A stretch of 7,949 nucleotides of DNA from Planctomycetota bacterium (lineage in GTDB: Bacteria; Planctomycetota; Planctomycetia; Isosphaerales; Isosphaeraceae). The stretch lies in assembly GCA_021778575.1 (NCBI GenBank), contig JAJYCH010000186.1, forward strand, positions 1-7,949. Direction: 5' to 3'. Made by a program: the position numbers and the translations under genes. Below, in pieces: positions 1-6,051 of this stretch (positions are counted from its first letter, which is position 1; each line of letters opens with the position of its first letter). A model generated the notes under the pieces. It did no database searches. It worked only from the letters and a program-made list of their open reading frames with translations, and had not been told where the DNA came from.

Positions 1-73
1 CGATCTGGACGGATCGGTAAACTTTCTGCGGTTCCGGCTTGCCGGGTCGCCCTTCAATCCGAGGAGACGAACG

Positions 74-514
74 ATGTCGCGACGACCAATCCAGTACTGG
101 GTCATTCCCGCCGTGGCGGCCGTGGGGCTTGCTTGTGGTTTTGTGGTCCGGGCTCAGGAACCCGGGGCTGGTCAGAAGGTTGGTCAGAAACTTGATGAGG
201 CCGCGCAGGACATCAAGGCCGGCCTCAGGAAGGCGGGCGAATCGGCCAAGGAGCAATTCGGCAAGGCAAAGTCATCGGTCAATAATATGACGGTGGAATC
301 TCGCGTTTATGGGCGGATCCACTGGGATAAGGCGCTGAACGACGCGGCGATCGAACTTTCGGTGGGTGATGACGGCGTCATCACACTCGACGGAACCGTC
401 GCGACCGCCAAGGCCAAGGCTCGGGCCGTCGCCTTGACCCAGGAGACGGTGGGCGTCACCAAGGTTGTCGACCGGTTGGCCGTTCGACCGGCCACCACGA
501 TTTCCACTCCGTGA
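74..514 (+). CDS. Secreted BON-domain protein
   Basis: This encodes a 146-residue exported protein with a C-terminal BON domain, a small fold thought to bind phospholipid or other envelope surfaces. Residues 1-27 look like a Sec signal peptide: a short basic start, a hydrophobic core at about 9-25 and a plausible signal peptidase I site after VRA (residue 27). Cys21 sits in GLAC, a poor lipobox, so lipidation is possible but less likely. Residues 33-70 are a Lys/Ala/Glu/Gln-rich amphipathic stretch that recalls LEA or apolipoprotein helices. The BON domain covers about 73-139, with the typical DGVITLDGTV strand-turn and the alternating VTKVVDRLAV end. A GAGGAG at 61-66 lies 7 nt before the ATG. 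The gene stands alone and is closed by a hairpin terminator. Family assignment is good; the exact role (osmotic stress or envelope integrity, as for OsmY-like proteins) is inferred. Confidence 0.85.
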   Translation: MSRRPIQYWVIPAVAAVGLACGFVVRAQEPGAGQKVGQKLDEAAQDIKAGLRKAGESAKEQFGKAKSSVNNMTVESRVYGRIHWDKALNDAAIELSVGDDGVITLDGTVATAKAKARAVALTQETVGVTKVVDRLAVRPATTISTP

Positions 515-552
515 ACCCGTTACGGTTCTCCGTTTCAGTCGCGCGAAGAAAT

Positions 553-590
553 GGCCACGGTCGCTCCATCGAGTGACCGTGGCCGTTTTT
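553..590 (+). terminator. Strong intrinsic terminator after the BON gene
   Basis: A 14-bp stem (553-566 with 571-584, one G-T wobble, CATC tetraloop) has a perfect GGCCACGGTC/GACCGTGGCC base. It is followed by G and five T at 586-590. It starts 38 nt after the BON stop codon. The opposite strand has only a weak T-rich tail (ATTTCTT), so it may also help end the convergent arsR transcript, less efficiently. Confidence 0.88.
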
Positions 591-602
591 GATTGCGCAA
601 TC
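591..602. repeat. 12-bp perfect palindrome GATTGCGCAATC
   Basis: This perfect palindrome lies directly behind the terminator T-tract and 21 bp before the end of the convergent ArsR gene. It could be a protein-binding site or part of the shared termination region. There is no further support for either. Confidence 0.3.
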
Positions 603-623
603 GATTCGTCAGGACTCAAAGTT

Positions 624-1031
624 TCAAGAAACGATCGTGTTGACGACTTCGGCGAGTTCGCGACCTGCTTCGGTGAGCCCGTAGAAGTTGTGCTTGCCCG
701 AGCGTCGCGGCTCAATCAGCCGACCGTGACGAAGCAACGCAAGGTGATGGCTGACAGCCGGTTGGCTCTGCGTGCCGAGGTCGGTGCACAACTCGGAAAC
801 GTTCCGCTCCTTCTCGTTCAAGAGCATCAGAACCTGGAGCCTGGTGGGGTCGGACACCTGCTTCAACAGGTCGGCCACACGGCGAATTTCCGGTGAGGGA
901 CGGGTGGGGGCAGCAGTCTTCGCGGCCGAAGCCTTGGAAGCGGCCGAAGCCTTGGAAGCGGCCGGAGCCTTGGAAGCGGAAGCTTTGGAAGCGGAAGCCT
1001 TCGAGGCCGACTTGGTCGTGGTGGCAGCCAT
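624..1031 (-). CDS. ArsR/SmtB-family winged-helix repressor with Ala/Lys/Ser-rich N-terminal tail
   Basis: This is a 135-residue DNA-binding regulator. The winged helix-turn-helix fills about 47-132: the DPTRL hallmark at 61-65, a recognition helix within 89-106 (SQPAVSHHLALL) and a wing at 107-120 ending in FYGLT. The position of the arsenic/cadmium ligand motif (ELCxC) reads ELCTDL with a single Cys82, and the last helix lacks the Asp/His zinc ligands of SmtB. Classic metal sensing is therefore doubtful. Residues 7-43 are low-complexity KASASK/AASKASA repeats resembling histone H1 tails, encoded by tandem DNA repeats. The ATG at 1031 is chosen because GAGGA lies 5 nt upstream; an in-frame TTG 12 nt earlier would add four residues. 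It is transcribed alone, probably autoregulated through the dyad at 1080-1104. Its targets and effector are unknown. Confidence 0.87.
   Translation of the reverse strand: MAATTTKSASKASASKASASKAPAASKASAASKASAAKTAAPTRPSPEIRRVADLLKQVSDPTRLQVLMLLNEKERNVSELCTDLGTQSQPAVSHHLALLRHGRLIEPRRSGKHNFYGLTEAGRELAEVVNTIVS
922..1005. repeat. Tandem repeat coding the ArsR tail (three 18-bp and two 15-bp units)
   Basis: On the + strand, GCGGCCGAAGCCTTGGAA occurs at 922-939 and identically at 940-957, with one change at 958-975. Shorter GCGGAAGC-type units follow at 976-990 and 991-1005. All units are multiples of three, so copy-number change preserves the reading frame. On the coding strand they give the repeated Ala-Ser-Lys-Ala motif. 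Slippage could vary the tail length between strains. Confidence 0.85.
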
Positions 1032-1079
1032 GAGAATCCTCAATACCTGGATCGTCGCAAATCACGCCGTCAAAAAATG

Positions 1080-1104
1080 AAACTGTGAGGGGGAGAAACA
1101 GTTT
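1080..1104. promoter_or_regulatory. Operator-like dyad AAACTGT-N11-ACAGTTT upstream of arsR
   Basis: This perfect 7-bp inverted repeat (1080-1086 and 1098-1104) is separated by 11 bp. It lies about 50 bp upstream of the arsR start, just downstream of the predicted transcription start. That is where an autorepressing ArsR protein would block the polymerase. The related hexamers AAACTG and CAGTTT recur in inverted orientation before dapB at 2992-3015. Binding by this ArsR protein is inferred from position and symmetry only. Confidence 0.45.
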
Positions 1105-1114
1105 GCTAAAGGTA

Positions 1115-1142
1115 ATGATAGAATCAATGTCTCTCACGTCAA
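1115..1142 (-). promoter_or_regulatory. Sigma-70-type promoter of arsR
   Basis: Read on the minus strand, TTGACG (1142-1137), a 16-bp spacer and TATCAT (1120-1115) match the consensus hexamers at 5 of 6 positions each. Transcription would begin near 1108, leaving a leader of about 77 nt that contains the dyad at 1080-1104. Confidence 0.55.
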
Positions 1143-1160
1143 CCCGACTCCCAATAAGAA

Positions 1161-1274
1161 ATGATGACTCACTCCGCTGGCTACCAAGAGTTTGAACAGC
1201 TTAATGGCGAGACGATCCGAGAACCTGTCGAAAATTCCATCTCTGAATATCAGAAAGCCATTCTTGATACCTGA
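1161..1274 (+). CDS. Possible small ORF, 37 residues, doubtful
   Basis: An ATG-ATG start leads to an uninterrupted 37-codon frame with an acidic product (begins MMTHSAGYQEFEQLNGE, ends in AILDT) and a TGA at 1272. The only Shine-Dalgarno candidate is a weak AAGAA directly before the ATG. Third-position GC is near one half, much lower than in the neighbouring genes. It is divergent from arsR, and its end overlaps the possible thrC promoter. I do not recognise it. It may be chance, or a decayed or recently arisen gene. Confidence 0.13.
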   Translation: MMTHSAGYQEFEQLNGETIREPVENSISEYQKAILDT

Positions 1275-1292
1275 ACCTATTCTGATTGTAAA
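1264..1292 (+). promoter_or_regulatory. Possible promoter for thrC
   Basis: TTGATA (1264-1269, 5 of 6 matches), a 17-bp spacer and TGTAAA (1287-1292, 4 of 6) form a reasonable sigma-70 match. Transcription would start near 1299, giving an untranslated leader of about 240 nt that includes the palindrome at 1314-1333 and the folded region at 1448-1498. No other convincing promoter is visible before thrC. Confidence 0.33.
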
Positions 1293-1313
1293 GGATCGAA
1301 GTACAGAGTGAAC

Positions 1314-1333
1314 AAGAATTTTTTAAAATTCTT
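1314..1333. promoter_or_regulatory. 20-nt AT-rich inverted repeat (9-bp arms)
   Basis: AAGAATTTTTTAAAATTCTT has perfect 9-bp arms around a TT centre. As DNA it looks like a dimeric regulator site; as RNA it would form a hairpin early in the thrC leader. It lacks the following T-tract of a simple terminator, since the T-run lies inside the stem. Confidence 0.4.
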
Positions 1334-1447
1334 ATTGCGTGGGATTGACGAAAATTGGGGAAGCCAGGCACCCTCAAACGGATGATCCTGGGAAACATTT
1401 CGGCTTGTCGAGTTCCCGAGCCTACCGTTAGAGTAAAGAATCACGCG

Positions 1448-1498
1448 TGGCGGCTCGATCACACGGATTCGAAATCCTGGTCGAGCCCGGGTCCGCCA
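1448..1498 (+). promoter_or_regulatory. Folded leader element before thrC
   Basis: Nested inverted repeats: TGGCGG (1448-1453) with CCGCCA (1493-1498), CTCGA (1454-1458) with TCGAG (1481-1485), and an inner hairpin GGATT-CGA-AATCC (1465-1477). The 5' side of the two outer helices is continuous; the 3' side has a 7-nt bulge. If thrC starts at 1540, this would be an RNA structure ending about 40 nt before the start codon. The same bases are also open in the thrC frame from a GTG at 1447, so they could be coding. Confidence 0.3.
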
Positions 1499-1539
1499 GC
1501 AGGAAGCCGGGCCGACGCGTCGAGGTCGAGAGTGGTTTG

Positions 1540-2976
1540 ATGTCCGTGTCCTTCACGACGACGCAGCAGACCGACCTGGCGTTCCAGCGCTGCCTGAATC
1601 CCGCGTGCGCGACCACCCTCGCGGTCGATCAAGTGGCCTTTGCCTGCCCGGTCTGCGGCGATCTGATTGACATCGTTTACGACTGGGACAGGCTGCCGGT
1701 CCCTCGACGGTTGTCCGACTTCGAGGCGCGCTGGGCCGACCGGCTCAACCCATTGAACTTCTCCGGCGTCTGGCGGTTCCGCGACCTCCTTCCCTTTTCG
1801 CCGACTGACCAGATCGTCACGATCGGCGAAGGGCAAACGCTGCTCCAGGTCGCCGACAAGGTGGGTCAGTACATCGGTATGAATCCCGGTCGACTCCGGC
1901 TCCAGTACGAGGGGATGAATCCTTCGGGGAGCTTCAAGGATAACGGGATGGCCGCCGCGTTCACCCATGCTCGGATGGTGGGGGCTCGTCGGGTCGCCTG
2001 TGCCAGCACCGGAAATACCTCGGCGGCGCTGGCGGTTTATTGCTCGGCAACTACTTATGGGTTCAAGGCGATCATTTTCATCGGCTCGGGCAAGATCGCC
2101 TACGGCAAGCTGGCCCAGGCTCTCGACCACGGCGCCTTGACGATCCAGATCGTTGGCGACTTCGACGATGCGATGCACCGGGTTCGCCAGGTGGCCGACC
2201 GCCTGGGGATCTACCTGATGAACTCGGTCAACCCCTTCCGGCTCGAAGGTCAGAAGACGATCATGTATCGGGTCCTCGAACAGCTCGGTTGGGAACCGCC
2301 CGACTGGATCGTGGTCCCGGGTGGAAACCTGGGTAATTCGAGCGCCTTCGGCAAGGCATTCATTGAACTCAAGCATCTGGGTTTGATCAACCGGGTTCCG
2401 CGACTGGCGGTGATCAACGCGTCGGGAGCCCAGACGCTCGACCAGCTTGTCGGCAACCATGGTCTGACCTGGCTCGATGGTCTGCCCGACATGGCGCTGG
2501 CTCACTCCTATTATGAGAAGATGGACGCCGACGGGGCGAAGGCATCAACGATCGCCTCGGCGATCGAGATCAACCGTCCGGTGAACTTGAAAAAGTGCCT
2601 GCGGGCGCTCGACTTCTGCGACGGCGTGGTCCGGCAGGTCTCCGACCAGGAGATCATGGACGCCAAGGCCCGGGTGGGAGCGGGGGGACTGGGGTGCGAG
2701 CCCGCCAGCGCCGCCAGCGTTGCCGGAGCGAAGAAGCTCCGCGAGGAAGGGGTCATCGCCCCGAGTGAATCGGTCGTCTGCATCCTGACCGGTCACCAGC
2801 TCAAGGACCCGACCGCGACTGTGGCGTATCACGGGACCGATCAAGACAACTTCGAGAAGGTCCTGGGAAGCCGAGGGGTCCGCCGCGCCGGCTTCGCCAA
2901 CCGGCCGGTGATCGTGCCGAATGACCTCGACGACATCATCCGGTCGATCGCGCTTTATTCCGAACCGTCGGATTGA
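1540..2976 (+). CDS. thrC: Threonine synthase with N-terminal zinc ribbon
   Basis: PLP-dependent fold-type II enzyme of 478 residues that converts O-phosphohomoserine to threonine in the cytoplasm. Cys18, Cys23, Cys36 and Cys39 (CLNPAC and CPVC) form a zinc-ribbon-like head, as in archaeal and some bacterial threonine synthases. The PLP lysine is Lys133 in SGSFKDNG, the substrate phosphate loop is STGNTSAA (from 156) and the cofactor phosphate loop is PGGNLGNSS (about 260-268). A regulatory ACT domain is not evident. The ATG at 1540 is preferred because the zinc ribbon follows closely, although its Shine-Dalgarno (GAGAG) is modest; a GTG at 1447 would add 31 residues. The gene sits ahead of dapB, so two aspartate-family branches are adjacent. 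Cysteate synthase is a close relative, but it is known from methanogens and is unlikely here. Confidence 0.92.
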   Translation: MSVSFTTTQQTDLAFQRCLNPACATTLAVDQVAFACPVCGDLIDIVYDWDRLPVPRRLSDFEARWADRLNPLNFSGVWRFRDLLPFSPTDQIVTIGEGQTLLQVADKVGQYIGMNPGRLRLQYEGMNPSGSFKDNGMAAAFTHARMVGARRVACASTGNTSAALAVYCSATTYGFKAIIFIGSGKIAYGKLAQALDHGALTIQIVGDFDDAMHRVRQVADRLGIYLMNSVNPFRLEGQKTIMYRVLEQLGWEPPDWIVVPGGNLGNSSAFGKAFIELKHLGLINRVPRLAVINASGAQTLDQLVGNHGLTWLDGLPDMALAHSYYEKMDADGAKASTIASAIEINRPVNLKKCLRALDFCDGVVRQVSDQEIMDAKARVGAGGLGCEPASAASVAGAKKLREEGVIAPSESVVCILTGHQLKDPTATVAYHGTDQDNFEKVLGSRGVRRAGFANRPVIVPNDLDDIIRSIALYSEPSD

Positions 2977-2991
2977 TCTCTTTTTTCGGCA

Positions 2992-3015
2992 AAACTGTCG
3001 GCAGTCGCGCAGTTT
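2992..3015. promoter_or_regulatory. Inverted repeat AAACTG-N12-CAGTTT upstream of dapB
   Basis: The arms at 2992-2997 and 3010-3015 repeat the hexamers of the dyad before arsR, with a spacer one base shorter. An alternative small hairpin, ACTG-TCGG-CAGT, overlaps the left arm. The site lies just behind the thrC stop and 117 bp before the chosen dapB start. It may be an operator or an RNA stem; a short T6 run (2981-2986) precedes it. Confidence 0.3.
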
Positions 3016-3132
3016 GGGCAACAAGGCTCTTGAAAATTGATTGTGAGTTGCACGGCATGCCTGCATCCATTACATTGGATTGGGGGGCGATCTGCCGCAT
3101 TTCTTGTCTTGCGTTTAACGAGGTTATCGGCG

Positions 3133-3924
3133 TTGGCTTCAGAACCGCTCTCGGTCGGGATTCATGGGGCCACGGGGCGCATGGGCACCCGGCTGATTCA
3201 TTTGATTCAGTCCGATCCGGACCTTGTCCTGGGTTCCGCGATTGTGCGTCCCGGTCACAATTCGTTGGGATTGGACATCGGCCCCTTGATTGGTCTGTCC
3301 GCGACCGGCATCATGCTTGGTGACAGCCTGACAACCCCTGTTGACGTGGTTGTGGACTTCTCGAATCCGACCGCGAGTCTCGGAATCGCCGCGATCTGCG
3401 CGGGTCGTGGGATTCCGCTGGTTGTGGGGACGACGGGGTTCGAGCCCGAACAGAAGCAGAAGCTGGAAACGTTCGCGGACCGGATCGCGTTGCTGGTCTC
3501 TCCCAACACCAGTCGAGCGGTCAACCTGTTGATGAGGCTGGTGGGGGAGGCGGCGAAGGTTCTCGGCGATTCGGCACAGATCGAAATTATTGAACGGCAC
3601 CATATTTTCAAGAAGGATGCCCCGAGCGGGACAGCCCTTCGGCTGGCCGATATCGCGGCCCAGGCCAGTGGCGCGGATCGGTTGATTCATGGTCGCCATG
3701 GTTTGACAGGTGAACGGCCCCGGGGTGAAATCGGGATGCATGCCTTGCGGATCGGTGATAATCCGGGCGAACACACGGTCGTCTTCGGGTTGATGGGCGA
3801 ATGCCTGGAACTGTCGCACCGGGCGTTGAACCGCGATGGCTTTGCACGCGGGGCGCTGGAAGCCGCTCGATTCCTGGTCGGAAAGCCACCGCGACTTTAT
3901 CGTATGGACGATCTGTTGGGCTGA
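3133..3924 (+). CDS. dapB: 4-hydroxy-tetrahydrodipicolinate reductase (dihydrodipicolinate reductase)
   Basis: This enzyme performs the NAD(P)H-dependent step after DapA in lysine and diaminopimelate synthesis. The product is 263 residues, normal for the family. An N-terminal Rossmann fold carries GATGRMG (12-18) and GTTGF (99-103). The catalytic signature ERHHIFKKDAPSGTA spans 154-168, with His156 and Lys160 matching the conserved His/Lys pair of the E. coli enzyme. The C-terminal GEHTVVF and the closing LYRMDDLLG also fit. No ATG lies before the Rossmann motif in this frame. A TTG at 3133 with GAGG 9 nt upstream gives the expected N-terminus; frames from 3037 or 3043 would add an unlikely Trp/His/Cys-rich extension. 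A weak promoter is possible (TTGCAC at 3048, TACATT at 3071). The next gene begins 26 nt downstream. Confidence 0.93.
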   Translation: MASEPLSVGIHGATGRMGTRLIHLIQSDPDLVLGSAIVRPGHNSLGLDIGPLIGLSATGIMLGDSLTTPVDVVVDFSNPTASLGIAAICAGRGIPLVVGTTGFEPEQKQKLETFADRIALLVSPNTSRAVNLLMRLVGEAAKVLGDSAQIEIIERHHIFKKDAPSGTALRLADIAAQASGADRLIHGRHGLTGERPRGEIGMHALRIGDNPGEHTVVFGLMGECLELSHRALNRDGFARGALEAARFLVGKPPRLYRMDDLLG

Positions 3925-3950
3925 CGGATTGGTCACGAAAGGACCCTTCG

Positions 3951-4400
3951 ATGGCGCTCTGTGATCAAGGTTATCTTTGCGACATTTGCGGTCTTGATGT
4001 CGAGACGATTGACGAGTCAGACCTCTATCTTCGTTATGTGCTCGGTGAGGTCGACCCGGAATTGCTTCATGTGACACAGGAACGACATATTCGGTGCAAT
4101 CCGACGCTAGCCCAGTTTGTTGTGGCCGACGGGTTTGAACCGGTAGTGATTGAGGGATTCTTTGCCAAGGCAAACCTCGACCCCCAGTTCGTCGAAGAGG
4201 AAGAAGCCCGGGTCACCCGGGGCTACCATCGACTCCTGGTTCTGCCGGGTTCGGGTCTGCCGTTGACCGAATACATGTTGCCCGAGGTCCGATCGCGCTG
4301 GCAGACCGCCCCGCCGGAGTCGCGTGCCGGGTCGGCGTGGCTCGTGTCGAATTCGGTTTCTCGGGCTGAGGTCAGCGAGCTTCCCGGCCAGCCTCTTTGA
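3951..4400 (+). CDS. Uncharacterised protein with CxxC/HxxC cysteines
   Basis: A 149-residue protein that I cannot name. It begins with ATG, with AAAGGA (3938-3943) 7 nt upstream, and probably shares the dapB transcript. Cys10 and Cys13 form CDIC, and His46 and Cys49 form HIRC, so the four could bind one zinc ion; Cys4 and His40 are further candidates. Residues 20-100 are acidic and aromatic, without signal peptide or membrane segment. A Glu-rich run (82-85) precedes ARVTRGYHRLL. The last 30 residues are low in order-promoting residues and look like a disordered tail. Its single TGA stop is followed 33 nt later, in the same frame, by the cREC gene. A cytoplasmic metal-binding role is inferred from the cysteine pattern alone. 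Confidence 0.75.
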   Translation: MALCDQGYLCDICGLDVETIDESDLYLRYVLGEVDPELLHVTQERHIRCNPTLAQFVVADGFEPVVIEGFFAKANLDPQFVEEEEARVTRGYHRLLVLPGSGLPLTEYMLPEVRSRWQTAPPESRAGSAWLVSNSVSRAEVSELPGQPL

Positions 4401-4433
4401 GCCCATTTTCGCGTTCCAACCCCTGGGCTTCCT

Positions 4434-4919
4434 TTGGCCAAGACGCCTCCTCGACGATTGTTTCTCGACGACGACCCCGACCGGGCCGCCGCCTTTCTGG
4501 TGCGGCATCCCGACGCCATCTGGGTCCAGACGGTCCCGGAGTGCCTGGAAAAGCTCGTCGAGTCCTGGGATGAGGTCCATCTCGACCATGACCTCGGTGG
4601 CGAGCAGTTCGTCGACGTCAATCGTGTCGATTGCGGGATGGAGGTGGTCCGCTGGCTCGTCCGAGAGCCCCGGAAGCATCTCCGCCGTTCGAAGTTCACG
4701 GTCCATAGCCATAACATTGCCGCCGCGTTCGAGATGGTGATGACTCTTCAGGCGGTGGGATACCAGGTGGATGCTCGACCGTTTGGGGTGGAGTTGGCCG
4801 AAACGGAACTGACGCCCACAACCCGGCTAGAACGGTTGAAGCTCGGGGCTCGGGCACTCTTCCGGAGACTCCGCCGGGCCGATTCGCTCGACAAGTATAA
4901 GTCCGATGACTATGAGTGA
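4434..4919 (+). CDS. Cyclic-phosphate-processing receiver (cREC) domain protein
   Basis: A 161-residue protein whose first 115 residues fit the cREC family, a divergent relative of response-regulator receiver domains that is predicted from genomic context to act on cyclic phosphates of nucleotides or RNA ends. The motifs are RLFLDDDPDRA (8-18), HLDHDLGG (49-56), DCGMEVVRWL (66-75) and VHSHNIAAA (90-98). The Asp and His residues would line the active site. Residues 125-150 form a basic helical tail (RLERLKLGARALFRRLRR). There is no ATG or GTG between the upstream TGA and the first motif. The start is therefore TTG 4434, or a TTG at 4458 that would cut into the motif; no Shine-Dalgarno is visible, suggesting coupling to the preceding gene. 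The family match is from memory of its motifs; the substrate is unknown. Confidence 0.75.
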   Translation: MAKTPPRRLFLDDDPDRAAAFLVRHPDAIWVQTVPECLEKLVESWDEVHLDHDLGGEQFVDVNRVDCGMEVVRWLVREPRKHLRRSKFTVHSHNIAAAFEMVMTLQAVGYQVDARPFGVELAETELTPTTRLERLKLGARALFRRLRRADSLDKYKSDDYE

Positions 4920-4923
4920 ATCT

Positions 4924-4969
4924 ACCATACCGGCAAAGGTTGCCAAGAACGCGTGGTCGAGAGTATGGT
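4924..4969. repeat. Nested inverted repeats after the cREC gene
   Basis: ACCATAC (4924-4930) pairs with GTATGGT (4963-4969). Inside lies a 5-bp hairpin, GGCAA-AGG-TTGCC (4932-4944). There is no T-tract on the + strand, so it is not a standard intrinsic terminator. It may nonetheless close the dapB transcript or fold in the leader of the next gene. Confidence 0.3.
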
Positions 4970-5059
4970 GATGACCGGAGAAAAATCGCCCGGCAGGTCC
5001 GATAATCAGAATAATCGGTCCAGGTCGGCCGGAATTGTCGAGAAGCGGAGACAATAGGA

Positions 5060-5995
5060 ATGTCGAGAACGGTCATCACGGGTGGTGCGGGGTTCGTTGG
5101 CTCGCACCTTTGCGAGCGGTTTCTGGCCGAAGGCCACGACGTGATCTGCGTCGACAACCTCTTGACCGGTCATCGGCGGAACATTGCCCACTTGCTCGAT
5201 AACCCCCGCTTCTCGTTCGTCGAGCATAACGTTTCCGAGCCGATCACCATCGACGGGGCGGTCGACAACATCCTCCACTTCGCCAGTCCGGCCAGCCCGG
5301 CCGACTATCTGGCGCACCCCATCGCCACGCTCAAGGTTGGCTCGCTGGGAACCCACAACGCGCTCGGGCTGGCCAAGGCGAAGAACGCCCGGTTTCTCCT
5401 CGCAAGCACGTCCGAGGTCTACGGCGACCCCGATGTTCACCCTCAGCGCGAGGATTACTGGGGGAACGTCAACCCGATCGGCCCCCGAGGCTGCTACGAC
5501 GAGGCCAAGCGGTTCGCCGAGGCTATCACCATGGCCTACTACCGCTACCACGCGGTCAAGACCCGGATCGTCCGGATCTTCAACACCTACGGCCCGAGAA
5601 TGAGGCTCAACGACGGCCGGGTCCTGCCTGCCTTCATGGGCCAGGTCCTCCGGGACGAGCCGATGTCGGTCTATGGCAAAGGGGATCAGACCCGGTCGTT
5701 CTGCTACGTGACCGACCTGGTCGACGGGATTTTTCGGCTGCTCCACGCCGATTTTCACGAGCCGGTCAACATCGGCAACCCGTCCGAGATCACCGTCCTG
5801 GAACTGGCCCAGGAGATCATCGCGATGGTCCCCGGGACCAGGAGCACGATCGCCTACGAACCGCTCCCGCAGGATGATCCCCGGCGACGAAGGCCGGACA
5901 TCACACGGGCCCAGACACTCCTCGGCTGGAACCCGACGATCGACCGGGCCGACGGCCTGGTCCGGACCCTGGATTATTTCCGGACGGTGCTTTGA
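5060..5995 (+). CDS. uxs: UDP-glucuronate decarboxylase (UDP-xylose synthase)
   Basis: An extended short-chain dehydrogenase/reductase of 311 residues that converts UDP-glucuronate to UDP-xylose with recycling NAD+. The NAD-binding GGAGFVGS is at 8-15, and the family-specific [11 protein letters not shown] is at 73-83. STSEVYGDP (116-124) supplies the catalytic Ser/Thr and the Glu (119) linked to decarboxylation. YDEAKR gives Tyr146 and Lys150. NTYGPRM (175-181), DGRV (185-188) and QTRSFCYV (210-217) are also typical. The length fits a soluble enzyme without the membrane anchor of eukaryotic forms. The ATG has GGAG 9 nt upstream. It likely supplies pentose for surface polysaccharide. Ordinary 4,6-dehydratases are less likely given the ASPASP and SEVYGDP signatures. 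Confidence 0.92.
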   Translation: MSRTVITGGAGFVGSHLCERFLAEGHDVICVDNLLTGHRRNIAHLLDNPRFSFVEHNVSEPITIDGAVDNILHFASPASPADYLAHPIATLKVGSLGTHNALGLAKAKNARFLLASTSEVYGDPDVHPQREDYWGNVNPIGPRGCYDEAKRFAEAITMAYYRYHAVKTRIVRIFNTYGPRMRLNDGRVLPAFMGQVLRDEPMSVYGKGDQTRSFCYVTDLVDGIFRLLHADFHEPVNIGNPSEITVLELAQEIIAMVPGTRSTIAYEPLPQDDPRRRRPDITRAQTLLGWNPTIDRADGLVRTLDYFRTVL

Positions 5996-6051
5996 GCCGT
6001 TGGTCGAATGAATCGTGGGAGGCCAGCCAACACTCTTCATCGGGAGGGAGC

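Larger units (their letters stand above)
1143..1447. other. AT-richer intergenic region between arsR and thrC
   Basis: About 300 bp with visibly lower GC than the flanking genes. It holds the doubtful 37-codon ORF, a possible promoter (1264-1292) and a long palindrome (1314-1333). I see no tRNA, known riboswitch or protein remnant. Composition changes back to GC-rich near 1441, about 100 bp before the chosen thrC start. Confidence 0.6.

Noticed and set aside
922..1005. CRISPR-like or satellite array
   Set aside because: The repeats are contiguous without spacers, are multiples of three and code for the ArsR tail.
1448..1500. tRNA gene or fragment: the loop TTCGAAA and a CCGCCA end recall a tRNA-Ser
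   Set aside because: No matching 7-bp acceptor strand lies upstream, no T-arm precedes the CCA-like end, and the element is only about 50 nt long.
1459..2505. Long open frame antisense to thrC
   Set aside because: High-GC coding DNA produces long antisense frames. This one has no recognisable motifs, while the + strand carries a complete enzyme.
2955..2986. Intrinsic terminator of thrC (TCCGA-ACCG-TCGGA followed by T6)
   Set aside because: The stem is only 5 bp and the T-run starts several bases later, so it is too weak to list as a terminator.
3139..4173. Long open frame antisense to dapB and the next gene
   Set aside because: It crosses two well-supported + strand genes and has a low-complexity Arg/Gln-rich product without motifs.
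4398..4400. Selenocysteine codon joining the unknown protein to the cREC protein
   Set aside because: No SECIS-like hairpin is evident just downstream and neither family is known to use selenocysteine. Plain reinitiation is simpler.
5001..5015. Promoter -10 elements (GATAAT, AATAAT) before uxs
   Set aside because: No acceptable -35 lies at the right distance for either hexamer.
5006..6040. Long open frame antisense to uxs
   Set aside because: It mirrors uxs codon structure, has no ribosome site or domain, and the sense strand is clearly functional.
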